Assembly (NCBI GenBank): GCA_026989045.1 | Contig: JALSJY010000164.1 | Coordinates: 1 to 14,823, forward strand | Source: Hyphomicrobiales bacterium | Lineage (GTDB): Bacteria > Pseudomonadota > Alphaproteobacteria > Rhizobiales > Devosiaceae | Length of the DNA stretch: 14,823 bases | Direction: 5' to 3' | Shown: positions 1 through 7,634 of the stretch, piece by piece | Position numbering within the stretch: the first letter of the stretch is position 1 | Layout: each line of letters opens with the position of its first letter | Program-made: the position numbers and the translations under genes | The notes under the pieces: model-generated | The model's input: the letters and a program-made list of their open reading frames with translations, nothing else | Database searches by the model: none | What the model was told of the DNA's origin: nothing

Positions 1-1047
1 CTAAAATATGCAAGCAGAAAAAACCCAAGTATAAACTATAACCTTTTGGACATGATAAAATTATCACCATGGTTATTACGCTATTGGCATAACTCAAACC
101 CTAAAAATGTAGAAAAAATTATCCAAGACATTTCTCCACTATTTATAGACTGTCTAAGCGAGCATGAATTTTTAGCAAAACAAGCAAATGCAGAAAAACT
201 GCTAAAATATGATGGTTGGCTGCACTTAACACGCAACCAAAATGGCTTAAAAAATGTCCAAGATTCATTTGAAAGATCGCAGCAAGCTGGTCTAAAAGCA
301 AAATTATTAAATACCAAACAAATCACCAAAGCCGAGCCATTATTGCAAGAAGAGTTTGCTTGGGGCATTCATTGGCAAGATTCAGCCTCTATTACAAACC
401 CAGGGCAATATGTAAAAAAACTCTATGATTTATTCATTGCCAATGGCGGTGCAATGATAGAAGGCGACGCCCGAAATTTACAACAAGCCCCAGATGGCTG
501 GCAGATGCAAACTAATATAGGTAATATTTTTGCGCAAAATGCCGTGGTAGCACTTGGCCCATGGTCAGGTGATATTTTCAAACGTTTTGGATATAAAATC
601 CCATTTGCGCCAAAGCGTGGCTATCACCAAACCTATGATTATATAAGCAAAAATCGCTTAAAAATTCCAATCATAGATGCTGATAACGGCTTTGTGCTTG
701 CCCCTATGCACGATGGCACTCGCCTAACAACAGGGGTAGAGTTTGCAAACATAAATAAAAAGCCAACCCCCTCTCAGTTACAAAAAATCGAGCCGATTGC
801 ACACTCAATGCTAAAAATGGGTAATAAACAACTAGAAAAACCGTGGTTTGGTTCACGCCCATGCACTGCCGATATGTTACCTGTTATTGGCCTCGCTCCA
901 AAACATAAGGGCTTATGGTTTAACTTTGGACATGCCCACCACGGAATGACGCTTGGCCCAATAAGCGGTAAATTACTTGCACAAATGATGGTAAGCCAAG
1001 CGCCTATGGTAAACAGCAAGCCATTTTCAGTCGCTCGTTTTATGTAA
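1..1047 (+). CDS. FAD-dependent oxidoreductase of the DAO/DadA family, 5' end outside the window
   Basis: Likely oxidises an amino acid or secondary amine (D-amino acid dehydrogenase-like), using FAD and passing electrons to the respiratory chain or oxygen. The reading frame is open from base 1 with no stop, so the gene is cut by the window edge. An apparent TTG start at 46 is not a credible start because homology continues upstream of it. About 348 residues are visible, and families of this type are usually near 410-430. The missing part is the N-terminal Rossmann dinucleotide motif (GxGxxG). The visible C-terminus has the family signature: GSRPCTADMLPVIG, then an FGHAHHGMTLGP segment, where the FAD-binding cap closes. 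The gene ends at TAA 1045-1047 and faces the BKACE gene tail to tail with a 72 bp gap. Substrate cannot be read from sequence. It may belong to the same catabolic theme as the neighbouring operon, but it is transcribed separately. Confidence 0.85.
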   Translation, partial: LKYASRKNPSINYNLLDMIKLSPWLLRYWHNSNPKNVEKIIQDISPLFIDCLSEHEFLAKQANAEKLLKYDGWLHLTRNQNGLKNVQDSFERSQQAGLKAKLLNTKQITKAEPLLQEEFAWGIHWQDSASITNPGQYVKKLYDLFIANGGAMIEGDARNLQQAPDGWQMQTNIGNIFAQNAVVALGPWSGDIFKRFGYKIPFAPKRGYHQTYDYISKNRLKIPIIDADNGFVLAPMHDGTRLTTGVEFANINKKPTPSQLQKIEPIAHSMLKMGNKQLEKPWFGSRPCTADMLPVIGLAPKHKGLWFNFGHAHHGMTLGPISGKLLAQMMVSQAPMVNSKPFSVARFM

Positions 1048-1119
1048 TTATAGCTAACAAATTTTCAAAAAAACTATGTTTCTACAATGAATATAAAAAC
1101 AAAATCAGCAAGTAATATA

Positions 1120-1902
1120 TTACTCAATCCCTTTAATAGCCTTCACCAATGCGCTAACTTGGCTTGCATTATCTTTCGCCAAATTCCCATCAGGCAATAA
1201 ATGATTATTCTCAAATCCAATTCGGCAATCACCACCAGCCTTTGCAGCAGCTAACAAACAGCTTTGCTCATATTGCCCAAATGCACAGACCATAAATTTA
1301 CTGTTTTCTTTTAAAATGCTATTTTTATAAGCCGCTATAAAGGGCAAAAAATCATCAGGGCTAGAGGTTTGTTTTTTTGTGTAGCGCCCAAGCACAAACA
1401 ACATGGATAATTTCTTAGCTGGTATAAAACCTTCATTGACTAATTCTGCTAATTGCATAATTTCCTCTGGTAAATAAAGGATATGCTGTAAGTCAATATC
1501 AGCTTCACTAGCCTGCCAATAAAAATGTTTTTGCGCTCTCTTATCTTCATCACTTAACATCTCGCCCAACGCCACAGAAACTGCCTTTGGACAAACCTGT
1601 TTAACAAGTTCACGTTGCTCTGCAGGTGAATAATGCCCCACTGCCTCGGTAGTAATCTGCACCTCCATATTTGGTACAGCTCGCTCTAATTCAACAATTA
1701 GCTCTTTATAAAGCCCCACATCTAAAATATGTTTCCCTGCGCTATCTCGCACATGCGCGTGAATTGCATCAGCACCAACCTTATAACAATCTTTAGCACA
1801 ATCTACTATTTCATCAATTGTTATAGGTAGTTGCTGATGATCTATTTTGGTTTTCCTTGCGCCATTTGGCGCAACCATTATTTTTGCTAGAGTAAAACTC
1901 AC
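1120..1902 (-). CDS. BKACE family beta-keto acid cleavage enzyme (DUF849, 3-keto-5-aminohexanoate cleavage-like)
   Basis: Predicted cytosolic metal-dependent enzyme that condenses a beta-keto acid with acetyl-CoA and splits it into acetoacetate and a new acyl-CoA. Seen: 260 residues; APNGARKTK near the N-terminus (residues 11-19); the metal-binding HAHVR motif with His48 and His50 on a TIM barrel; QITTEAVGHYSP at 82-92; FVLGRY at 169-174; and RIGFENN at 227-233, where Glu231 should be the third metal ligand. The residue after that Glu is Asn, where characterised Kce has Asp. Kce's Glu in the N-terminal TGAETT loop is also replaced (NGAR here). This points to a BKACE subgroup other than classical Kce, so the lysine-fermentation name should not be applied. 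The start is GTG at 1902-1900, overlapping the aminotransferase stop as GTGA, so translation is probably coupled. It is the last gene of the operon. Family assignment is firm; substrate is unknown. Confidence 0.9.
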   Translation of the reverse strand: MSFTLAKIMVAPNGARKTKIDHQQLPITIDEIVDCAKDCYKVGADAIHAHVRDSAGKHILDVGLYKELIVELERAVPNMEVQITTEAVGHYSPAEQRELVKQVCPKAVSVALGEMLSDEDKRAQKHFYWQASEADIDLQHILYLPEEIMQLAELVNEGFIPAKKLSMLFVLGRYTKKQTSSPDDFLPFIAAYKNSILKENSKFMVCAFGQYEQSCLLAAAKAGGDCRIGFENNHLLPDGNLAKDNASQVSALVKAIKGIE

Positions 1903-3245
1903 GAAATACCAATCTGCTTAAACGAGATTTGCAAAGCTTTATCCAAGCGATCAACAATTATCTCAATATGGCTTTCATCAATTATAAAGGGTGGCGCGAG
2001 TAGCACATGATCCCCCTTCTTACCATCAACAGTCCCGCCAAATGGATAGCATACCATACCCTCTTGCATGGCGGCTTTTTTAATCAACTTATTTAGTCCA
2101 AAAGCTGGATCAAAAGGAGTTTTTGTCTCCCTATCAGCAACAAGCTCAAGCCCTAAAAATAAGCCCCTGCCGCGAATATCACCAATATATGGGTTTTGCC
2201 CAAAACGTTCTTTTAGCGCATCCATCAACTTTTCACCCATAACATTCACATTATTTAGCAAATCATGACGCTCAATTTCTTCAATAACCGCTAAACCAGT
2301 CGCCGCCGCTACAGGATGCCCCATATAGGTATGTCCATGCTGGAAAAATCCACTACCAGAGGCAATCGCATCATAAATTTTGTTAGAGCTTAACATTGCT
2401 CCAATGGGTTGAATTCCAGCACCAAGTCCCTTTGCCAGACAAATAATATCAGGGGTTACATCTTCTTGTTCACTGGCAAAAAATGTCCCCACCCTACCTG
2501 CACCGCACATAACTTCATCAAGAACTAATAAAACACCATATTTATCGCAAATTTCTCGTATTCGCTTAAAATATCCTTTTGTTGCAGCAACAGCACCCAT
2601 AGTTGCTCCGACAACTGGCTCAGCAAAAAAAGCAGCTACTGTATCTTCACCAAGCTCAATAATCTTATTTTCAAGCTGATTAGCAACACGCATACCATAA
2701 TCAAATTCACTCTCACCCTCATCGGCAAAGCGCCAATAATGACACGCATCTATTTGATGCATAGCTGTTGGTAAAAGTGGTTCAAACTGCGCTCGACGCC
2801 AACGATTGCCGCCAGTCGCCAGCGCCCCAAGCGTATTACCATGATAGCTTTGCCAGCGCGAAATTATGTGTTTGCGATTAGGCTGCCCAACCTCTAAGAA
2901 ATATTGCCTAGCCAGCTTAATAGCAGCCTCAACCGCTTCTGAGCCACCAGAGACCAGATAAACACGCTCAATTCCCTCAGGGGCAAGTTTTGCTAGCTTA
3001 TTACTTAATCTTTCAGCAGGCTCAGAGGTAAGAAAACCAGTGTGTGCATAAGCGATTTTATCTAATTGCGCCTTTGCTGCATCAATTACATATCTATTTG
3101 AATGCCCTAATGAAGAAACCGCCGCCCCACCAGAGGCATCGATATAGCGTTTACCATCTCTGTCAATAAGCCAAACACCATCGCCGCCGCTAACACACGG
3201 CAGTTGCGCCTTAGTATGACGCTCAAAAACATGCCCATCACTCAT
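1899..3245 (-). CDS. Class III (omega) PLP-dependent aminotransferase
   Basis: Moves an amino group from an amino compound to a keto acid acceptor, using pyridoxal phosphate; a cytosolic fold-type I enzyme. Seen: 448 residues, normal for the class. SGGSEAVEAAIKLAR at 99-113 binds the cofactor phosphate; SYHG at 133-136 stacks on the ring; LDEV places Asp243 at the pyridine nitrogen; CLAKGLGAG gives the Schiff-base Lys272; HGHTYMGHP at 303-311 carries the phosphate-binding Thr306 from the other subunit. The start is ATG at 3245 with a weak AGGA about 10 bases before it. It sits 16 bp after the universal stress gene and overlaps the BKACE gene by 4 bp. The pairing suggests that its product, directly or after further steps, is the beta-keto acid that BKACE cleaves. 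Class III members act on many omega- and beta-amino acids, so the substrate cannot be named. Confidence 0.92.
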   Translation of the reverse strand: MSDGHVFERHTKAQLPCVSGGDGVWLIDRDGKRYIDASGGAAVSSLGHSNRYVIDAAKAQLDKIAYAHTGFLTSEPAERLSNKLAKLAPEGIERVYLVSGGSEAVEAAIKLARQYFLEVGQPNRKHIISRWQSYHGNTLGALATGGNRWRRAQFEPLLPTAMHQIDACHYWRFADEGESEFDYGMRVANQLENKIIELGEDTVAAFFAEPVVGATMGAVAATKGYFKRIREICDKYGVLLVLDEVMCGAGRVGTFFASEQEDVTPDIICLAKGLGAGIQPIGAMLSSNKIYDAIASGSGFFQHGHTYMGHPVAAATGLAVIEEIERHDLLNNVNVMGEKLMDALKERFGQNPYIGDIRGRGLFLGLELVADRETKTPFDPAFGLNKLIKKAAMQEGMVCYPFGGTVDGKKGDHVLLAPPFIIDESHIEIIVDRLDKALQISFKQIGIS

Positions 3246-3261
3246 AATAAGTTAATCCTGC

Positions 3262-3693
3262 TTAATCTCGAATTACATAAACCGATTGTTTAGCATGACG
3301 AACAACACGAGCCGCATTTGGCCCAAGCAAATAGTCTTTAAGATCAGGTCTATGCGCCTCCATGATAATTAACGAGCAACCAAGCTTATCTGCTGCATTT
3401 ATTATTTCATCATAGATCGAACCCTTAACAACCACTCTCTTAATTACATCAGGGTTTTTAGCATAACTTTGAATTTCCTTTTTCAAGACTGCCTTTGCCT
3501 CCTTGAAATGCTTTTCTTCAAAACCTTCAGGAAAATAAGAGCCAACAATCGGCATTGAAAATGTAGGAATAACTGTCACAACATGCAAAGTCGCTCCGTC
3601 ATTATTCGCCAAATTCTCTGCTATTTCGATAGCCTTTTTGTTCGATCCAGACTTCTCACCTAAATCAAGTGCTAACATATAATTTTTACTCAT
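3262..3693 (-). CDS. Universal stress protein (UspA family) linked to the TRAP transporter
   Basis: Small alpha/beta Usp-fold protein of 143 residues, probably a cytosolic dimer. Seen: N-terminal MLALDLGEKS strand and loop; a predicted helical middle; and the C-terminal block EAHRPDLKDYLLGPNAARVVRHAKQSVYVIR (split: EAHRP from 112, GPNAARVVRHAKQSV at 124-138). Many relatives have GSHRP...LLGS at this place. Here the first Gly is Glu and the Gly-Ser is Gly-Pro, so classical ATP binding is doubtful. Usp genes inside TRAP operons are known: TeaD of the Halomonas ectoine TRAP transporter binds ATP and modulates uptake. A similar role here is inference. The ATG at 3693 lies inside the end of the permease gene (8 bp overlap), with a strong AGGAAG ribosome site about 7 bases ahead, which fixes the start. 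Confidence 0.9.
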   Translation of the reverse strand: MSKNYMLALDLGEKSGSNKKAIEIAENLANNDGATLHVVTVIPTFSMPIVGSYFPEGFEEKHFKEAKAVLKKEIQSYAKNPDVIKRVVVKGSIYDEIINAADKLGCSLIIMEAHRPDLKDYLLGPNAARVVRHAKQSVYVIRD

Positions 3694-6358
3694 TGCTACT
3701 TCCTTTCACAATTGGTTTCCCCCAAAATGCTGGCACAACCTGACGGCGTCTTTGGAAAAACACGACAATTCCCAATAATAATAGTGCTGGGAGATAGAAT
3801 AGCTCTTTGGGCATACGTTTAGCTGGTGATTTAACAGCTTCTATAATAACTGGCTCATCGCCATAATAATCAAAATTAGACAGTTTTTTTGAAAAAGGAG
3901 TTCCAGTAAACGGCTCATCAAGTAACACTTTGTCGTCTTCAATCATAATTATCAATCCAGCATCATTAAGTCTAGTTGCACCATCTGCCTCACCTTCAAC
4001 TTGGAAAACAATAGTTGTTGATGTATTTAAACCAGTATCAAAATCAGGTCCACTAATAACAAATCTCATGTTCGAGCCAGCAGGTGCATTAGTTACACTT
4101 TGCTCAATCACTATAGGATCAGTCTGCTCGAATGGAGGCTGAACTCTATCCAAAAAGAAACCAGGACGGAACAGCATGAAGGCGATAAAAACCAGTAGTA
4201 ATGACTCCCACAAGCGTGATTTAGCTATAAAATACCCCTGCGTTCCTGCTGCAAATAATAGCATTGCAAATGTCGCAACAATGAACACCATCACCCCTTG
4301 CCATAAACTAACATCAATCAGCAATAAATCAGTATTAAAGATGAACAAGAATGGCAAAGCAACAGTACGCAAACTATAAAAGAATGCTACAAAGCCCGTT
4401 TTTATCGGATCACCCCCTGAAACCGCTGCCGCAGCAAACGAGGCTAAGCCCACTGGGGGCGTGACATCTGCCATAATGCCAAAGTAAAACACGAATAGAT
4501 GCACTGCAATAAGCGGCACAATAAGACCGTTTGCGGCGCCAAGCTCAACAACAACTGCTGCCATAAGCGAGGAAACAACAATATAATTTGCAGTAGTTGG
4601 CAGACCCATTCCCAGTATAAGGGAAAGTATGCCAACAAAAACCAACATCAAAATTAAATTACCACCAGAGACAAATTCAACCAATTCAGCCATAACCTGA
4701 CCAACACCAGTTAATGTTACCGTGCCAACAATGATACCAGCAGTAGCGGTTGCAATGCCAATACCAATCATATTTCTTGAGCCAGCAATCATACCATCAA
4801 TTAAATCTAAAAACCCAGCTTTCATTTCAGCACCAAGATTGCCACTCTTTCTAAAAATAGCTTTTAGCGGTTTTTGTGTAAGCAAAATAAAGATCAACAA
4901 TAATGCCGCCCAAAATGCTGACAACCCTGGTGATTTTCTTTCAATCATTAAAAACCAAACTAAAACGACAATTGGCAGAATATATTGCAATCCTGTTGTT
5001 TTCACTTCGTCATATACTGGAAGTTTAACAATTTCCGCATTTGGATCGTCCATTTCAAGATCAGGCTTTTTTGATGCAACAAAAACTAAAGCTATATAAG
5101 CTGCAACAACAGATATTGCCAAAATGGGTGCAGCCGCATCACCAAACACACCTCGTGTCCAGCCAATACCGTAATATACCCCAAAACATAGCGCGCCGAA
5201 AATAGCAAATCCTAAAAAGGTAGAAATCAATTTTTGGATTAACGATTTAGCCGCCATAACTGGTTTTGGCAAAGCCGTCATACCTTTTTTAAGAGCCTCA
5301 AGATGCACAATATAAAGTAACGCAATATATGAAATAACCGCTGGCAATAAAGCTGCCTTAATAACTTCCACATAAGGAATACCAACATATTCAACCATCA
5401 AAAATGCTGCAGCGCCCATAACTGGTGGCATCAACTGACCATTTACCGAGGAGGCAACCTCAACTGAGCCAGCTTGCTCAGCAGAAAAACCAACTCGTTT
5501 CATAAGGGGAATGGTAAATGTTCCTGTGGTCACAACATTAGCAATTGAAGAGCCAGAAATCAAACCCGTCATAGCCGAGCCAACAACCGCCGCTTTAGCT
5601 GGCCCACCACGTAAGTGACCCAAGAGTGAAAATGCAATTTTAATGAAATAATTACCCGCCCCAGCTTTATCAAGCAATGAGCCGAACAATACGAACAAGA
5701 AAACAAAACTAGCTGACACGCCAAGTGCAATTCCAAACACACCCTCAGTTGTTAACCACATATGGCTCATAGTTTTAGAAAAGCTAGCGCCTTTCCATTT
5801 GATAACTTCGGGAATGAAGGCAGCTGATCCAAAAAACACATAAACCATGAATATCAGAGCAACTATCGCAAGCGCAGGGCCTAACGCGCGTCTGGTTGCC
5901 TCTAAAAGAATAACCATGCCAATGCCAGCCATTACCAATTGATATTGCTGTGGCAGGCCTTGAGCACCAGTATTAGCCAATGTTTCATAGGCATAAAACG
6001 CATAACCAGCACAAATAGCGCCAACAATACCTAATACCCAATCGGTTATTGGAATTCGTGATCTAGATGAATTTTTAAAAGCTGGGTAAACCATAAAAGC
6101 AAGAAAAATTGCAATAGCTAAGTGAAATGAACGCGTCTGCGTATCATTTAGCATAGGAATGAAAGAGCTAAAAAAAGGAGTGAATGGTAATGGAGAGGCA
6201 ATCCAAAGCTGAAAAGTTGCCCAAAACAGAGCAACACCTGCAATCATTTTGCCAACAGGCCCTATCGGACTTCTTGCACCAGAATCAGTTGAAGCAACCA
6301 AATCTTCTAGTTCTTCATCGCTCATCTGACGATTTTCTTGACTTTTATCCTTAACCAT
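3686..6358 (-). CDS. TRAP transporter permease, fused 4TM/12TM subunits (TAXI type)
   Basis: Inner-membrane secondary transporter driven by an ion gradient; it receives substrate from the TAXI binding protein. Seen: about 890 residues, nearly all hydrophobic helices. The first ~180 residues correspond to the small DctQ-like unit. The rest is the large DctM-like unit, with conserved loops GLISGSSIANVVTTGTFTIPLM (from about 265; two runs GLISGSS and GTFTIPLM), LGMGLPTTANYIVVSS near 582-597, and MADVTPPVGLASFAAAA near 629-645. After residue ~737 comes a non-membrane stretch of ~110 residues resembling DUF3394, then one last helix near 852-868 and a basic tail. An in-frame TTG at 6370 exists, but it overlaps the GGGGGGA ribosome site. 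ATG 6358 follows that site directly and is the better start. It overlaps the Usp gene by 8 bp. The substrate is unknown; TAXI systems often carry carboxylates or amino acids. Confidence 0.95.
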   Translation of the reverse strand: MVKDKSQENRQMSDEELEDLVASTDSGARSPIGPVGKMIAGVALFWATFQLWIASPLPFTPFFSSFIPMLNDTQTRSFHLAIAIFLAFMVYPAFKNSSRSRIPITDWVLGIVGAICAGYAFYAYETLANTGAQGLPQQYQLVMAGIGMVILLEATRRALGPALAIVALIFMVYVFFGSAAFIPEVIKWKGASFSKTMSHMWLTTEGVFGIALGVSASFVFLFVLFGSLLDKAGAGNYFIKIAFSLLGHLRGGPAKAAVVGSAMTGLISGSSIANVVTTGTFTIPLMKRVGFSAEQAGSVEVASSVNGQLMPPVMGAAAFLMVEYVGIPYVEVIKAALLPAVISYIALLYIVHLEALKKGMTALPKPVMAAKSLIQKLISTFLGFAIFGALCFGVYYGIGWTRGVFGDAAAPILAISVVAAYIALVFVASKKPDLEMDDPNAEIVKLPVYDEVKTTGLQYILPIVVLVWFLMIERKSPGLSAFWAALLLIFILLTQKPLKAIFRKSGNLGAEMKAGFLDLIDGMIAGSRNMIGIGIATATAGIIVGTVTLTGVGQVMAELVEFVSGGNLILMLVFVGILSLILGMGLPTTANYIVVSSLMAAVVVELGAANGLIVPLIAVHLFVFYFGIMADVTPPVGLASFAAAAVSGGDPIKTGFVAFFYSLRTVALPFLFIFNTDLLLIDVSLWQGVMVFIVATFAMLLFAAGTQGYFIAKSRLWESLLLVFIAFMLFRPGFFLDRVQPPFEQTDPIVIEQSVTNAPAGSNMRFVISGPDFDTGLNTSTTIVFQVEGEADGATRLNDAGLIIMIEDDKVLLDEPFTGTPFSKKLSNFDYYGDEPVIIEAVKSPAKRMPKELFYLPALLLLGIVVFFQRRRQVVPAFWGKPIVKGSSNE

Positions 6359-6415
6359 AATTCCCCCCAAAATATAAATAGATATCAGATTTAGTTCTGA
6401 CTTTTATTTCTTATT

Positions 6416-6445
6416 AAAAAAGCGATGGCACATTTCTGCGCCATC
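6416..6445 (-). terminator. Intercistronic terminator/attenuator between the TAXI and TRAP permease genes
   Basis: On the minus strand a 9 bp stem (GATGGCGCA / TGTGCCATC, pairing throughout with one G-U) closes a GAAA tetraloop at 6424-6445. It is followed after GC by six T residues (6421-6416). This has the form of a Rho-independent terminator, but it lies inside the operon. Partial termination or 3'-end protection here would give more binding protein than permease, a common need in binding-protein-dependent uptake. The effect on expression is inference. Confidence 0.7.
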
Positions 6446-6465
6446 ACTAAAATTAAAGCCAAAAA

Positions 6466-7431
6466 CTAGTCTAGACCATTTTCAGCATAATATTTTGCAG
6501 CACCAGCATGAATTGGCGCACTTAGACCATCTTTAGCCATTTCTTTTGGATCAAGATTTGCAAAAGCTGGGTGTAGCTTGCGGAATGCATCGATATTATC
6601 AAACACAGCTTTAACTACAGTATAAACAGCTTCATCAGAAACAGCAGTTGACGATACAAATGTTGCACCAACACCAAAGGTTTGAATATCATCTGGGTTT
6701 CCGCGATACATGCCGCCAGGAATTGTTGCTGAACGATAATAACCATTATCAGCAATCAACTTATCAATTTCTGGGCCAGTTACAGGAACAAGAACTGTAT
6801 CACATGATGTTGTTGCTTCAGAGATAGAGCCTGAAGGGTGACCAACTGTGAATACCATTGCATCAATTTTATTGTCGCAAAGTGCTTGTGATTGCTCAGA
6901 TGATTTAAGCTCTGATGCAAGAGCAAAGTCATCATTTGTCCAACCTAGAGCGCCCATAACAACTTCCATTGTGCCACGTTGGCCAGAACCAGGATTGCCG
7001 ATATTTACACGCTTTCCTTTTAGGTCTGTGAAAGTTTTAATGTCTGCATCTGCACGAGCAACAACAGTGAATGGCTCCGCGTGAACTGAAAATACAGCGC
7101 GAAGGCCTTCAAAAGGACCCTGATCTTCAAACTTAGAAGTGCCATTATACGCATGATATTGCCAATCAGACTGAGCAACGCCAAATTCAAGTTCACCAGC
7201 ACGAATTGTGTTGATATTATAAACTGAACCACCAGTTGATTCAACAGCACAGCGAATGCCATGCTCTTTACGATCTTTGTTTACCAAACGGCAAATAGCG
7301 CCACCAGTAGGATAATAAACGCCAGTCACACCGCCAGTACCAATTGAAATGAACTGCTGTTGTGCCACAGCACCATAGCTAAATCCACTCATTGCAACCG
7401 CTGCAACAGCACCAATTATAAGTTTATTCAT
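6466..7431 (-). CDS. TAXI family TRAP transporter solute-binding protein
   Basis: Periplasmic receptor that captures the substrate and delivers it to the fused permease encoded next. Seen: 321 residues. The N-terminal signal peptide has a Lys at position 3, a hydrophobic core, and a likely signal peptidase I site AVA/QQ after residue 23. The mature protein begins QQQFISIGTGGVTGVYYPTGGAICRLVN (family hallmark TGGVTGVYYPTGG). ESTGGSVYNINTIRAGELEFG and NIGNPGSGQRGT follow, all typical of TAXI (TRAP-associated extracytoplasmic immunogenic) proteins. Start ATG 7431 has a strong GGAGGG ribosome site about 6-7 bases ahead, better than the sites of downstream genes, which fits high binding-protein output. 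It is the first gene of the operon, with its own 200 bp leader after the pckA terminator. The ligand is not predictable from sequence. Confidence 0.95.
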   Translation of the reverse strand: MNKLIIGAVAAVAMSGFSYGAVAQQQFISIGTGGVTGVYYPTGGAICRLVNKDRKEHGIRCAVESTGGSVYNINTIRAGELEFGVAQSDWQYHAYNGTSKFEDQGPFEGLRAVFSVHAEPFTVVARADADIKTFTDLKGKRVNIGNPGSGQRGTMEVVMGALGWTNDDFALASELKSSEQSQALCDNKIDAMVFTVGHPSGSISEATTSCDTVLVPVTGPEIDKLIADNGYYRSATIPGGMYRGNPDDIQTFGVGATFVSSTAVSDEAVYTVVKAVFDNIDAFRKLHPAFANLDPKEMAKDGLSAPIHAGAAKYYAENGLD

Positions 7432-7487
7432 ATTTTCCCTCCTCAGGGTTTCAATAGATTAAAGTTTAGTAAATATTACACATATTT

Positions 7488-7516
7488 ATGAACGCATTAC
7501 AGCAACCAAGAGTCAA
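7488..7516 (-). promoter_or_regulatory. Candidate sigma-70-type promoter for the TAXI-TRAP operon
   Basis: On the minus strand a good -35 box TTGACT (7516-7511) is followed after 17 bases by GTTCAT (7493-7488), a weak -10 match. It lies downstream of the pckA terminator and about 57 bp before the TAXI start codon, the right place for an operon promoter. Alphaproteobacterial promoters often keep the -35 better than the -10. No operator-like palindrome was seen beside it. Confidence 0.3.
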
Positions 7517-7571
7517 GTAATTTCATGGTATTTTTTTGAGTTTTAAAAGTTTAATATATAATTTACTATAT

Positions 7572-7609
7572 AAAAAAGCACAAAAATATGAGGGGCGCGC
7601 GCGCTCCCT
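7572..7609 (-). terminator. Rho-independent terminator of pckA
   Basis: On the minus strand, 25 bp after the pckA stop, a GC-rich hairpin forms at 7609-7591: AGGG, a bulged A, then GCG, loop CGCG, and CGC-CCCT. It is followed by T-rich sequence with runs of five T (7586-7582) and six T (7577-7572). The stem contains a CGCGCGCGC stretch that stands out in this AT-rich region. It should insulate pckA from the TAXI operon behind it. Confidence 0.75.
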
Positions 7610-7634
7610 ATAATTATAAATAACAGCTAAAACT

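Noticed and set aside
46..48. TTG as the start of the FAD oxidoreductase
   Set aside because: The same frame is open to base 1 and homology continues upstream. The FAD-binding N-terminus is missing, so the gene is cut by the window edge.
1111..1124. Perfect 14 bp palindrome AGTAATATATTACT at the BKACE stop
   Set aside because: All-AT core at a convergent gene junction with only loose T-rich sequence after it. Could be a weak terminator, but short AT palindromes are common by chance here.
4722..5099. 125-codon plus-strand open frame
   Set aside because: It lies opposite the TRAP permease gene, has skewed composition typical of an antisense shadow, and has no ribosome site or recognisable domain.
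6359..6370. TTG start adding four residues to the TRAP permease
   Set aside because: The TTGGGGGGA stretch is the ribosome site for ATG 6358; the extra residues have no support.
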